From positions 165,145 to 229,144 of the forward strand of contig CAWFFM010000010.1 of NCBI GenBank assembly GCA_963815125.1: 64,000 nt of DNA. The letters are read 5' to 3'. The DNA comes from Actinocatenispora sp963815125. GTDB lineage: Bacteria > Actinomycetota > Actinomycetes > Mycobacteriales > Micromonosporaceae. Under the pieces are notes generated by a model. The model searched no databases, had not been told where the DNA came from, and saw only the letters and a list, made by a program, of their open reading frames with translations. Positions 34,331 to 42,337 of the stretch are shown here, piece after piece (within the stretch, counting starts at the first letter, position 1; every line of letters begins with the position of its first letter). The position numbers were made by a program, and so were the translations under genes.

Positions 34331-34414
34331 CACTTCCCCCGAATGAACGTGCTGCACTTTTTTGGCTGAAGGTGCAGTACGGGAAAGTAGTCATTTCCGG
34401 ATTCGGGGAAACTG
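34331..34414. repeat. Degenerate relative of the palindrome element
   Basis: CACTTCCCCCGAA at 34331-34343 and TTCGGGGAAACTG at 34402-34414 are imperfect inverted arms resembling elements A and B, but with a 58-bp gap and an extra partial half-site around 34378-34390. It is probably a decayed copy. From 34415 to 34782 nothing else is recognisable. Confidence 0.6.
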
Positions 34415-34782
34415 CGTGGCGGTGGCGGTGGGTTGCGCAGTGCTTGCAGTCCTGTGGTCGGACTGGACGGTGTTTGAAGATCTGGGGCAGTGGGCCGGTA
34501 ACCGGGAGACACTCCGGACAAAAGCAGGGCTGAGCGACCAGTGCTACAGATCTTGACAGCCGTTGCGGACGACGTGGTGCCGAGGTGCGCCCAGGGCGCT
34601 GCAAGATCCGCAGCAATGGGCCGTCAGCCCCGCGGTATTCCGACGCATCGCGCGGTTGCGCGTGGTGGGGCGCCCACCGCTCCGGATCTTGGCCGCTCAC
34701 AATCCGAACGGGTGAGCAGCGCGGGTCGGCAGACGCAGGGACCCCCGGACATCGCGGTGTCCGGGGGCCACTGTCTCAGGTC

Positions 34783-34983
34783 TTACTTGACGATGTCGGC
34801 GAACGCCGACCACGCTGCCGGGTCGACGACCAGCGCCGGACCCTCAGGGTCCTTCGAGTCGCGGACCGCGACGATGCCGGGCAGGTTGCGCGCCACCTCG
34901 ACGCACGCACCGCCGTTGCTGCCGGATCGGGTGGACTTGACCCACCGCGCGCCGCGCAGGCTTGGGCTACTCTGCGACTTCAT
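34783..34983 (-). CDS. DUF397 domain protein
   Basis: A 66-residue protein with the DUF397 signature: RWVKSTRSGSNGGACVEVA, VAVRDSKDPEGPALVVDPAAWSAFADIVK. In actinomycetes DUF397 proteins are partners of XRE/DUF5753 regulators in the BldB/WhiJ/AbaA-type systems, and one lies directly upstream. It starts 11 bp after that gene. The partner is frameshifted, so this protein may be orphaned. Confidence 0.9.
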   Translation of the reverse strand: MKSQSSPSLRGARWVKSTRSGSNGGACVEVARNLPGIVAVRDSKDPEGPALVVDPAAWSAFADIVK

Positions 34984-34994
34984 CGCCTGTTCCT

Positions 34995-35848
34995 TCAGCA
35001 GTGGGCGATCAGTACGGCCGGGTCATGCGGGCTGTGAGCGGCAGCCCGCAGGCGGTCGTACGCGGCAGCATACGGCCGGATCTGGGCGTGCTTCTCCACG
35101 TATAGGGCGCCGGCCTCGTGTTCGACATAGACCACAGTGGGGTCTGCCCGGCCGGGGAAGTCCAAGATGATGAAACCCGCCGATGATCCCGGGCTGTCGG
35201 CAGACGGCAAGACTTGCAGGCTCACCCATCGCAGCTCGGCGAGTTCCAGCAGTCTGTCCAACTGGCCACGCATCACCTCGGGGCCGCCGAACTCGCGGCG
35301 TAATGCGAACTCGTCGATGATGAGCCGTAGTGGCAGCTGACCATCGATCAGGCGCTGCTGACGTCGCATCCTGATCGACACGAGCCGCTCGATCTCGTTA
35401 TCTGTGCGCGGTCCGCCTGCTCGGTACATGGCGCGGGTGTAGTCCTCGGTCTGGACCAGGCCGTTGATGTACTGCGGATCGAAGATCGCCAGTTCGCTCG
35501 GCCTCGGCCCCAGATCGCACGTACAGCCTCGAATCGACGGGCAGCACGTCGGTGAAGCGTGCCAGAACATCTGCCTGGCTCGTCTGCGCCCTGCGCAGCG
35601 TCCAGCAGTCGGCCTCACAGTCGCGGCCCCGACCTCGTACACGCTCGAGCAGCTTCTTGATGGTGGCGATCCGGCGTCGACTCGTGCGGCCTCGATCCGG
35701 CTTGAATCGACGCTTCGGTACGGTTCGACGGAGTTCGCGCGGCCTGCTCGCCGGTGAGCTTGGCCTCGGTGCGGAACTGCCGGAGCAGCATGCTCGCGGC
35801 CGAGGCGCCTGACCGGCGGAATCGCGTCGAGTCGCGCATGGCTGTCAT
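34995..35848 (-). pseudogene. XRE/DUF5753 regulator, frameshifted
   Basis: Helix-turn-helix regulator of the XRE family with a DUF5753 ligand domain, broken by several frameshifts. The N-terminus (MTAMRDSTRFRRSGASAASMLLRQ...LTGEQAAR) is in one frame near 35745-35848. HTH residues RIEAARVDA and then ATIKKLLERV...ADVLARFTDVLPVDSRLYV appear in the other two frames around 35505-35700. The C-terminal domain (SELAIFDPQYINGLVQTEDYTRAMY ... PSADSPGSSAGFIILDF) is intact from about 35500 to 34995. Either a pseudogene or a sequence with several base errors. It forms the usual pair with DUF397. Confidence 0.85.
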
Positions 35849-36168
35849 CTGGCTACATGATCAACGAGACGCTGATGCAACTCGATGAAAGAGCACCTAT
35901 CTGGAAACTATGCCGAGATTCTTGCATTGACGTTTTCGCATGTCGTCTAGGTCAGATCGGATGTGACAGTGATCGGGCCGAGTGGTGACGCATCGTTACG
36001 TTCGAGGAGTTCCGCGGGCCGTCGAGTGTCACTCGACACGACCTCCCAAGGCCGAGGGCCGCGGAACGCCTGGCCGCGAGGGAAGAAGCGCGGACAGGTT
36101 GAGGGGCGGCGCGACGGATTGGAGCCCTGCGCGCCGCCCCGACCCCATCGACCATTTGGAGATACCCG
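35849..36168. other. Divergent intergenic region
   Basis: 320 bp between the XRE pseudogene (minus) and the small ORF array (plus), less GC-rich near 35850-35950. Presumably it holds both promoters; no gene or RNA is visible. Confidence 0.5.
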
Positions 36169-36333
36169 ATGGAGCTCTATCAGCGTATCCGCGTTCGGTG
36201 GCACACGCGACGTGCCGTACGCAACCCTCGCGCCCGCGACCCGTACGCGCAGGCACTCGCGCAGGCCTCGCACCTCGGCATGCTGCGCGACGACCTGATC
36301 GGAGAATCGACCCCGGCCCGGTGGTACCGGTGA
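36169..36333 (+). CDS. Small basic protein, first of four overlapping ORFs
   Basis: A 54-residue protein beginning MELYQRIRVRWHTRRAVRNPR and ending STPARWYR. Strong Arg content, no domain recognised. GGAG lies 7 bases before the ATG. Its stop overlaps the next start by GTGA, which supports translation of the chain. Confidence 0.6.
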   Translation: MELYQRIRVRWHTRRAVRNPRARDPYAQALAQASHLGMLRDDLIGESTPARWYR

Positions 36334-36575
36334 CCGGGCAGCCCACCGACCAGGCCAGCCGCGACCGCACTCCGGGCGGAGTGCAGGACAGGTCGCTGTG
36401 GCGCAGTGCTCAGCGAACCCTCGATGCGCACCGGACAGGACCGGGCGACCAGGGCCGACGGTCGACGTGCACACGGTGCGGTACGCCCTGGCCGTGCGAG
36501 CAATCGAAGCAGGCGCAGCGCAGCCAACGGCTGTCGTACCAGCCGCGCACCGAGCAGCGGAGTGCGTTGTGGTAG
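36330..36575 (+). CDS. Small protein with a CxxC-type motif
   Basis: 81 residues. The middle has TCTRCGTPWPCEQS, with a Cys-x2-Cys and a further Cys that may bind zinc. GTG start overlapping the previous stop. No function recognised. The array lies beside an XRE/DUF397 pair, a frequent arrangement in Micromonosporaceae. Confidence 0.6.
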   Translation: MTGQPTDQASRDRTPGGVQDRSLWRSAQRTLDAHRTGPGDQGRRSTCTRCGTPWPCEQSKQAQRSQRLSYQPRTEQRSALW

Positions 36576-36829
36576 CCGCGATGACCGGCATCGTGCCCCG
36601 GCTCGGCGACATCGTACGTATCAGCGAGTACGCCGCGACCCGGTTCCGCGGCGCACCGATCGCCCGGTTCCGGGTGATCGCCGCCGCGCCGCTGCCGGGC
36701 CGACCCGGCTGGTGCCGCCTGGACGGTTGGGACATGGACGCCGAAACGCAGCTGTACGAGCGTGGCGTTGCGGTGATCGTCACCGAACTGACGATCACGC
36801 CCGGCACCGGTTGGGGGACGCCGCGATGA
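36569..36829 (+). CDS. Small conserved-looking protein
   Basis: 86 residues, with MTGIVPRLGDIVRISEYAATRFRGAPIARFRVI as its start region and TELTITPGTGWGTPR as its end. The GTG at 36569 has CGGAG upstream and overlaps the previous ORF by 7 bases; the ATG at 36581 is the alternative. Its beta-rich pattern might be an SH3-like fold. It ends in an ATGA overlap with the next ORF. Confidence 0.6.
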   Translation: MVAAMTGIVPRLGDIVRISEYAATRFRGAPIARFRVIAAAPLPGRPGWCRLDGWDMDAETQLYERGVAVIVTELTITPGTGWGTPR

Positions 36830-37587
36830 TCCTCGCGAGCCTTGATCCGGTGTGGCTGTTCCTGCTGGCGCCATTCGCGGGCGGCACGATCATCGGCGCC
36901 GCCGCCGGCTACATCGTGCGAGCCGATCGGGCCTCGCGCGAGGAGTGGGCCGCCGATCAGCGCGAGGCCAGTGGCGGCGCGACCTCGTGCGCGCGCAGCG
37001 GCCACGCTCGTACCCGGCCAGACACCGGCGACAACGGCCGCACCGACACGCAATACCAGCGACCTCGGTCGCGTCCTGAGTCGACGCCGGCCACCACCGT
37101 GGCCGGCGCCGACAGTACTACCAGTCAGGAGGTCAGCCGCGCCGGCAGGTCGGCCAGGGCGACCTCCTCGACCGTGCCGGTACGGCGGTCCCGTACCTCG
37201 ACCGTGCCCGTGGCCAGGCCGCGGCCGACCACCACGATCGTGGGCATGCCGAGCAGCTCGGCATCGGTGAACTTCACCCCGGCCGAGATGCCCGTACGGT
37301 CGTCCACCAGTACCCGCAGCCCGCGTTCGACAAGCTCGGCGCCGAGCGTGAGCGCCGCGTCGATCCGCTCACCGCCACCGGCGGCGACCACCTGGACCTG
37401 GCACGGCGCCACCGACTCCGGCCAGCACAGTCCCTTACCGTCCAGGGTCTGCTCGGCGATGGCGCCGACCGCGCGGGTCAGGCCGATGCCGTACGAGCCC
37501 ATCGTGACCCGGACCGGCTTCCCGTCCTGGCCCAGCGCATCGAGCCCGAACACCTCGGTGAACCGGCGCCCGAGCTGGAAGATGTGA
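36826..37587 (+). CDS. Small membrane protein with an implausible antisense tail
   Basis: Starts MILASLDPVWLFLLAPFAGGTIIGAAAGYIVRA, one membrane helix, then a charged region. The frame stays open for 253 codons, but from about residue 100 it runs antisense to proS and becomes Ser/Thr/Pro/Arg-rich, so the natural stop was probably lost or frameshifted. Only about the first 100 residues are likely genuine. Confidence 0.4.
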   Translation: MILASLDPVWLFLLAPFAGGTIIGAAAGYIVRADRASREEWAADQREASGGATSCARSGHARTRPDTGDNGRTDTQYQRPRSRPESTPATTVAGADSTTSQEVSRAGRSARATSSTVPVRRSRTSTVPVARPRPTTTIVGMPSSSASVNFTPAEMPVRSSTSTRSPRSTSSAPSVSAASIRSPPPAATTWTWHGATDSGQHSPLPSRVCSAMAPTARVRPMPYEPIVTRTGFPSWPSASSPNTSVNRRPSWKM

Positions 37588-38849
37588 CCGATCTCGATGC
37601 CGCGCTCGATCAGCAGCGCCGCCGCACACTGCGGGCACGCGTCACCGGCCCGGATGTCGGCCGCCTCGATCAGCCCGTCCGGGGTGAAGTCCCGACCACA
37701 GACCACGTTCACGGCATGCCGATCCGGCTCGTTGGCCCCGGTCACCCACGCGCTGCCGTCCGCCACCCGAGGATCCACCAGGTAGCGGATGCTGTGCTCG
37801 GCAAGCACCTGCGGGCCGATGTAACCGCGGACCAGCTCGGGATGCTGCGCGAAGTCCTCGGCCTCGAACAGCGTCACCTCGGCCGGGTACAGCGCCGCCG
37901 CCACCCGCTTGAGGTCCACCTCGCGGTCCCCAGGCACACCGATGACCAGCACCTCGTCCTGCGCACCAGGGACGCGTACGGTCACGACCACGTTCTTGAG
38001 CGTGTCAGCGGCGGTGACCGTCCGGCCGGTCGCGTTGAGCGCCGCCACCAGCGAGGCGATGCTGCTGGTACCGGGGGTGTCCAGCACCTCGGCGTCCGGG
38101 TGCGCTGTGGTCACCGGTTCGGCCCGGCGGGTGCGTACCGCCTCGGTGTTGGCCGCGTACCCGCAGTCCGGGCAGCGCACGATGGTGTCCTCGCCGGCGG
38201 CGGCGGGCGCGATGAACTCCTCGGAGACCTTGCCGCCCATCGCACCGGACATCGCCTCGACCGGTACGTAGCTCAGCCCGAGCCGGTCGAAGATGCGCTG
38301 GTACGCGGCCCGGTGCGCGGCGTACGAGTCGGCCAGGCCCTCGTCGGTCAGATCGAAGGAGTACGAGTCCTTCATCAGGAACTCGCGTCCGCGCAGCACC
38401 CCCGCCCGGGGCCGCTGCTCGTCCCGGTACTTTGCCTGGACCTGGTACAGAAAGACCGGAAAGTCCCGGTAGGAGGAGTACAGGTCGGCGACGAGCCGGG
38501 TGAACATCTCCTCGTGCGTGGGCCCGAGCACGTAGTTGGCGCCGCGCCGGTCGGCCAGCCGGAACATGTCCGGGCCGTACTCGGCGAGCCGGCCACTGGT
38601 CTCGTACACCTCGGCGGGCAGCAGCGACGGAAACGACACCTCCTGACCGCCGATCGCGGTCATCTCCTCCCGCACGATGCGGGTCACGTTGTCGAGCACC
38701 ATCCGACCCAGCGGCAGCCACGTGTAACCCCCCGGCGCAGCACGCCGGACATAGCCGGCCCGGACCAGCAGTCTGTGACTGGCCACCTCGGCGTCTGCGG
38801 GATCTTCCCGGAGGGTACGGACGAACAACGTCGACATGCGTAGCAACAT
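37125..38849 (-). CDS. proS: Prolyl-tRNA synthetase
   Basis: Charges tRNA-Pro. The 574 residues are a bacterial-type ProRS: MLLRMSTLFVRTLREDPADAEVASHRLLVRAGYVRRAAPGGY, class II motif 2 RDEQRPRAGVLRGREFLMKDSYSFD, and an editing-type insertion in the middle (residues about 230-400, with a PGTSSIASLVAALN part). Motif 3 is VTMGSYGIGLTRAVGAIAEQ, and the anticodon-binding domain is at the C-terminus. The start ATG at 38849 matches the family; the next ATG at 38837 is close. Confidence 0.96.
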   Translation of the reverse strand: MLLRMSTLFVRTLREDPADAEVASHRLLVRAGYVRRAAPGGYTWLPLGRMVLDNVTRIVREEMTAIGGQEVSFPSLLPAEVYETSGRLAEYGPDMFRLADRRGANYVLGPTHEEMFTRLVADLYSSYRDFPVFLYQVQAKYRDEQRPRAGVLRGREFLMKDSYSFDLTDEGLADSYAAHRAAYQRIFDRLGLSYVPVEAMSGAMGGKVSEEFIAPAAAGEDTIVRCPDCGYAANTEAVRTRRAEPVTTAHPDAEVLDTPGTSSIASLVAALNATGRTVTAADTLKNVVVTVRVPGAQDEVLVIGVPGDREVDLKRVAAALYPAEVTLFEAEDFAQHPELVRGYIGPQVLAEHSIRYLVDPRVADGSAWVTGANEPDRHAVNVVCGRDFTPDGLIEAADIRAGDACPQCAAALLIERGIEIGHIFQLGRRFTEVFGLDALGQDGKPVRVTMGSYGIGLTRAVGAIAEQTLDGKGLCWPESVAPCQVQVVAAGGGERIDAALTLGAELVERGLRVLVDDRTGISAGVKFTDAELLGMPTIVVVGRGLATGTVEVRDRRTGTVEEVALADLPARLTS

Positions 38850-38973
38850 GTGCCGAGTCTGGCAGTACGCACGGTGACGGTCACCCGAGATTTGCGGGCT
38901 TGACCTTGACCTTCGGGGAAGCCCCAGCCTGGTTCGTGCCGGTCGCGGTGACCGGTACGAGGAGGATGGTGAC

Positions 38974-40041
38974 GTGGGGCTGTTGACCATCGGAACGTTC
39001 GCCCGGGCGGCGCGGCTGACGCCGAAGGCGTTACGCCTGTACGACGAGCTGGGCGTACTGCCGCCGGCCGCGGTCGATCCCGAGTCCGGCTACCGGCTCT
39101 ACGACCGGCAGCAACTGTCGCGCGCCCGGCTGATCGGCCAGCTGCGGCAGATCGGGATGCCGTTGGCGGAGATCCGTACCGTGCTGGACCTGGCGCCGAC
39201 CGAGGCCGCGGCGGCGGTCAGCGCGTACTGGCGGCAGGTCACGGCGGACACGGCCGAGCGCGCCCGACTCACCACCCTGCTCGTCGAGCACCTGTCCGGG
39301 AGGGACACCACCATGTCCGAGGCGAGGACCACACTCGACATCCACTACGCCACCGGCTGCGAAAGGGGTCTGGTGCGCGAGACCAACCAGGACGCCGCGT
39401 ACGCCAGCGACCGGCTGCTGGCCGTCGCCGACGGCGGCGGCCCCGGCGGAGACGCGGCCAGTGCCGCGGTCATCGACGCGGTACGGGAATTGGAGCAGGC
39501 CGACCTGCCAGGGGTCGAACTGCTCAGCCGGCTCGCCGGTGCGGTCGCCGGCGCCGACCGCACCATCCGCGCCGCAGCAGCCGACGACGACGAGCCGATC
39601 TCCACGCTCACCGCGATGGTGCGCCGCGACACCCAGCTGGCCCTGGTGCACATCGGTGACACCCGGGTGTACCTGCTGCGCGAGGGTGAACTGAGCCAGC
39701 TCACGCACGACCACACCTGGGTGCAGTCGCAGGTGGACGCCGGAAAGTTCACTCTGGCCGAGGCCGCCGCGCATCCGCAGCGGGCATTGCTGGTACGTGC
39801 CGTGGGCGCCGGTGGACAGCAGGTCGAGGCGGATCTGGCGCTGCGCACGGCGCAGGCCGGTGACCGGTACCTGCTGTGCTCGGACGGGCTGTACGCCGTG
39901 CTCGGCCATGCCGCCCTGCACGCGGCACTGACCGCGGGCGACGAGCCGGCGCAGACCGTACAGCGGCTGCTCGAACTCGTACACACGGAGGGAGCACCGG
40001 ACAACATCGCCTGCGTGGTCGCCGACGTCGTCACGGCGTGA
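38974..40041 (+). CDS. MerR regulator fused to a PP2C-type phosphatase
   Basis: Two domains in 355 residues. Residues 1-70 are MerR HTH (LLTIGTFARAARLTPKALRLYDELGVLPP, SGYRLYDRQQLSRARLIGQLRQIGMPLAEI). About 116-353 is a Ser/Thr phosphatase of the PP2C family: RETNQDA, LLAVADGGGP, LALVHIGDTRVYLLREGELSQLTHDHTW, LLCSDGLYAVL and PDNIACVVADV, with the metal Asp residues kept. The GTG at 38974 has GAGGAGG upstream. Tandem TTGACC copies lie at 38900-38911 in the promoter. The domain pairing suggests that a small-molecule or stress signal sensed by MerR is coupled to dephosphorylation. Confidence 0.87.
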   Translation: MGLLTIGTFARAARLTPKALRLYDELGVLPPAAVDPESGYRLYDRQQLSRARLIGQLRQIGMPLAEIRTVLDLAPTEAAAAVSAYWRQVTADTAERARLTTLLVEHLSGRDTTMSEARTTLDIHYATGCERGLVRETNQDAAYASDRLLAVADGGGPGGDAASAAVIDAVRELEQADLPGVELLSRLAGAVAGADRTIRAAAADDDEPISTLTAMVRRDTQLALVHIGDTRVYLLREGELSQLTHDHTWVQSQVDAGKFTLAEAAAHPQRALLVRAVGAGGQQVEADLALRTAQAGDRYLLCSDGLYAVLGHAALHAALTAGDEPAQTVQRLLELVHTEGAPDNIACVVADVVTA

Positions 40042-40045
40042 GCCG

Positions 40046-40083
40046 CGCCGGTCGGCCGTGGTGACGACCACGGTCGACCGGCG
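40046..40083. terminator. Convergent hairpin terminator
   Basis: 17-bp arms (CGCCGGTCGGCCGTGGT, one G-T pair) with a 4-base loop, between the MerR-PP2C gene and the convergent MFS gene. Confidence 0.75.
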
Positions 40084-40084
40084 G

Positions 40085-41356
40085 TCAGGGCGACAGTTCG
40101 GTGACCTGCGCGAGCGGCGTACGCAGCAGGTGCAGGGCCTTCGTGGTGTGGTTGGCCACGGCGAACGGTACGAGCAGCGCGGCGAAGCAGGCCAGTGCCA
40201 CCCGCGCACCGAAGTGGTCGGCGAGGACACCGGCCAGTATCGCGCCGACCCAGGTCAGCGACTGCGCGGCGAAACTGGTCGTGGCGCCGACCCGGCCGAA
40301 CAGCTCATCGGGTACCAGGGTCGCGGTGTAGGCCTCCCAGACCGAGGCGGTGGGTACGGACGCGAACACGAAGACCGCCGCGGCGAGCGCGAGCTGCCAC
40401 GGTGCGCGGGTGAGCGCGACGACGCCCAGGCTCACCACGTACGCCCAGTTGCCCAGCAGGAACACCCGCCGGGACCCGACCGCGGCGACGATGCGCCCGG
40501 CGACGATCGCGCCGAGTACCCCGCCGACGAGGATCACGGCGTTGGTCACGCTGATGGTTCCCGGGCCGTGGCCCTGCTGTTCGAGCAGGGCCATGCCCAG
40601 CAGGATGACGCTGCTGCCGACCAGGTTGGTCACCGCCACCCATCCGGTGGTGTAGCGCAGGAACGGTTGCCGGGCGACGATCCGCAGGCCGTCGCGGATC
40701 TCGGCGACCATCCCGCCCCGACGTGCCCGCCCGGTCGACGGGTCGGGGCCGAGCGGTGTTCTGATCAGCGCCGTCCCGATCGAGGCGGCCACGAAGGTGA
40801 GCGCATCGAACCCGAACGGGAGCCATCGCGTGATGCCGAACAGCAGACCGGCCAGTGGCGAACCGGCCAACTGGGTGGCCTGTTGCAGGCCCTGCTCCTG
40901 CGCGGCGCGGGCAGCCAGCCGTTCGCGGGGGACGAGGCGGCGCATCGCCGGCAGGGTCGCGCTGGATTCGATCCCGGTCAGCAGGCCCGCGACCAGCGCG
41001 ATGGCGGTCAGCGCCGGTATCACGACGTGACCGGTGAACACCAGCCCGGTGACCGCGGCCATCAGTACGGCCTGGGCCAGCGGGCCGGCGATCAGGATCG
41101 TACGGCGTGGGTAGCGGTCGGCGAGCGCTCCGCCCCAGAGCCGGGTGAGCAGCGCGCCGATCCGTCCGGCGGCGGCGATCAGGCCGGCGTCCAGTACCGA
41201 ACCGTGGTCGAACAGTACGAGCAGCGGCAGCGCGATGACCGACACATTGCTGCCCAACAGTGAGAAGGCGGTGCCGGTCCACCAGGACATGTAGTCGCGG
41301 TTGCGCCACAACGAGACAGGCCGTCCGGTGGTCCGGGCGGATCCCGGCGCGGTCAT
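40085..41356 (-). CDS. MFS transporter
   Basis: Permease of 423 residues with the start at ATG 41354-41356 (MTAPGSARTTGR). Helices include LLGSNVSVIALPLLVLF, VVIPALTAIALVAGLLTG and LGNWAYVVSLGVVALTRA; loop 2-3 reads RLWGGALADRYPRRTILIA. It fits the MFS group close to macrolide/multidrug exporters. The ATG overlaps the ArsR gene stop by four bases, so the two form an operon under the ArsR operator. Substrate unknown. Confidence 0.87.
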   Translation of the reverse strand: MTAPGSARTTGRPVSLWRNRDYMSWWTGTAFSLLGSNVSVIALPLLVLFDHGSVLDAGLIAAAGRIGALLTRLWGGALADRYPRRTILIAGPLAQAVLMAAVTGLVFTGHVVIPALTAIALVAGLLTGIESSATLPAMRRLVPRERLAARAAQEQGLQQATQLAGSPLAGLLFGITRWLPFGFDALTFVAASIGTALIRTPLGPDPSTGRARRGGMVAEIRDGLRIVARQPFLRYTTGWVAVTNLVGSSVILLGMALLEQQGHGPGTISVTNAVILVGGVLGAIVAGRIVAAVGSRRVFLLGNWAYVVSLGVVALTRAPWQLALAAAVFVFASVPTASVWEAYTATLVPDELFGRVGATTSFAAQSLTWVGAILAGVLADHFGARVALACFAALLVPFAVANHTTKALHLLRTPLAQVTELSP

Positions 41357-41931
41357 CGGGGCGCTTCCGTACGGACCGGAAATCCCTGCAACTGCACCAG
41401 AACCGTCTCGGTGTCCGGTGCGGTGCAGGGCTGTTCCGCGTAGCGCGCGAGGACGGTACGCAACTCGTCGCGCAGGGCGGCCAGCCGGTCCGGGTCGAGG
41501 CGCAGCGGCGTACTGGACTCCAGCATCCAGGACCGGCGCCATCGGGTGTCCCAGTCCTCGGCGAGGAACTGCTGCGCGCGGCGGAACTGTTCGCTGATCG
41601 CCGCCGCCAGCAACACCACCGCCTCGTGGCTGGTCTGCGGGTCGCCCAGGTAGCTGGCCGCGTCGACCGACCAGCCGGGCGCTGTCGCCTGCCACCACCG
41701 TTCCCGCCGCGTGCCCCGCTCCGGGATCTCCTCGATCAGCCCGTGTTCGGCCAGTTTGGACAGATGCCAGCTGGTCGAGCCGGACCGTACCTGGAGACGA
41801 TGCGCGAGCCCGGCGGAGGTGGCGGGCCCTTCCACGGTGAGCAGGCTCAGGATCTGTACGCGTACCGGGTTGGCGAGCGCCCGGAGGCTTCCGGGATCCA
41901 GTTGGTGGGGCTGCTGCCCGTCGGTGGTCAC
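41353..41931 (-). CDS. ArsR/HTH-type transcriptional regulator
   Basis: A 192-residue DNA-binding repressor. The winged-helix part is near the N-terminus: SLRALANPVRVQILSLLTVEGPATSAGLAHRLQVRSGSTSWHLSKLAEHGLIEE. The C-terminal half is a helical region without a clear Cys metal-binding site, so it probably senses something other than arsenic. GTG start. It overlaps the MFS gene and is followed by it in an operon; a palindromic site lies 14 bp upstream. Confidence 0.88.
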   Translation of the reverse strand: MTTDGQQPHQLDPGSLRALANPVRVQILSLLTVEGPATSAGLAHRLQVRSGSTSWHLSKLAEHGLIEEIPERGTRRERWWQATAPGWSVDAASYLGDPQTSHEAVVLLAAAISEQFRRAQQFLAEDWDTRWRRSWMLESSTPLRLDPDRLAALRDELRTVLARYAEQPCTAPDTETVLVQLQGFPVRTEAPR

Positions 41932-41944
41932 GCCCGGACCCTAA

Positions 41945-41968
41945 ACTTACCAAGAGGTCTTGGCAAGT
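41945..41968. promoter_or_regulatory. Operator for the ArsR/MFS operon
   Basis: ACTTACCAAGAG followed directly by GTCTTGGCAAGT, an inverted repeat matching at 10 of 12 positions, right upstream of the ArsR-type gene. Likely the autoregulatory site. Confidence 0.7.
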
Positions 41969-42028
41969 GTGGGGTGTGCTCGGCGTCGGCATCTGTCGGG
42001 CCGTGCCCGCCACTGGGACGATGGCCGA

Positions 42029-42310
42029 ATGGAGAACGAGGACCGTACGCCACTGGGCCCTGTCCAGAAGGGGCTGCGCGGAAGGCTCGCCCACGTCCTC
42101 GTCGACGAACCCACCAACGAGATCGACTGGCCGGCCGACCTACCGGCCGGGACCACGAAGGTCGTCATCGTCGACGACGAACCAAACCCGCACCACACCC
42201 TGCTGGTGCATCCGCCGGGCGACCCGACGCGTACGGCGCTGGTCGTGTTCGACCAGCTGGCGCTCTGCGACGACGACAGGATCGGTGAGGACAGGGCCGA
42301 CGAGGAATGA
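42029..42310 (+). CDS. Hypothetical acidic protein
   Basis: A 93-residue protein beginning MENEDRTPLGPVQKGLRGR, with TKVVIVDDEPNPHHTLLVHPPG in the middle and an acidic end (CDDDRIGEDRADEE). No domain recognised. It is divergent from the ArsR gene and may share its regulatory region. Confidence 0.6.
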   Translation: MENEDRTPLGPVQKGLRGRLAHVLVDEPTNEIDWPADLPAGTTKVVIVDDEPNPHHTLLVHPPGDPTRTALVVFDQLALCDDDRIGEDRADEE

Positions 42311-42337
42311 GGATCCTGGGTCCGCGACGCATCCAGC

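Noticed and set aside
36406..37587. Reading the fourth small ORF as a full-length 250-residue protein
   Set aside because: Its tail is antisense to proS and has low-complexity shadow composition, so only the first ~100 residues are kept as plausible.
38912..38920. TTCGGGGAA-like motif in the MerR-PP2C promoter as another palindrome-element copy
   Set aside because: Only a short half-site matches, the flanks differ and there is no partner arm at 32 bp; more likely part of a MerR-type promoter.
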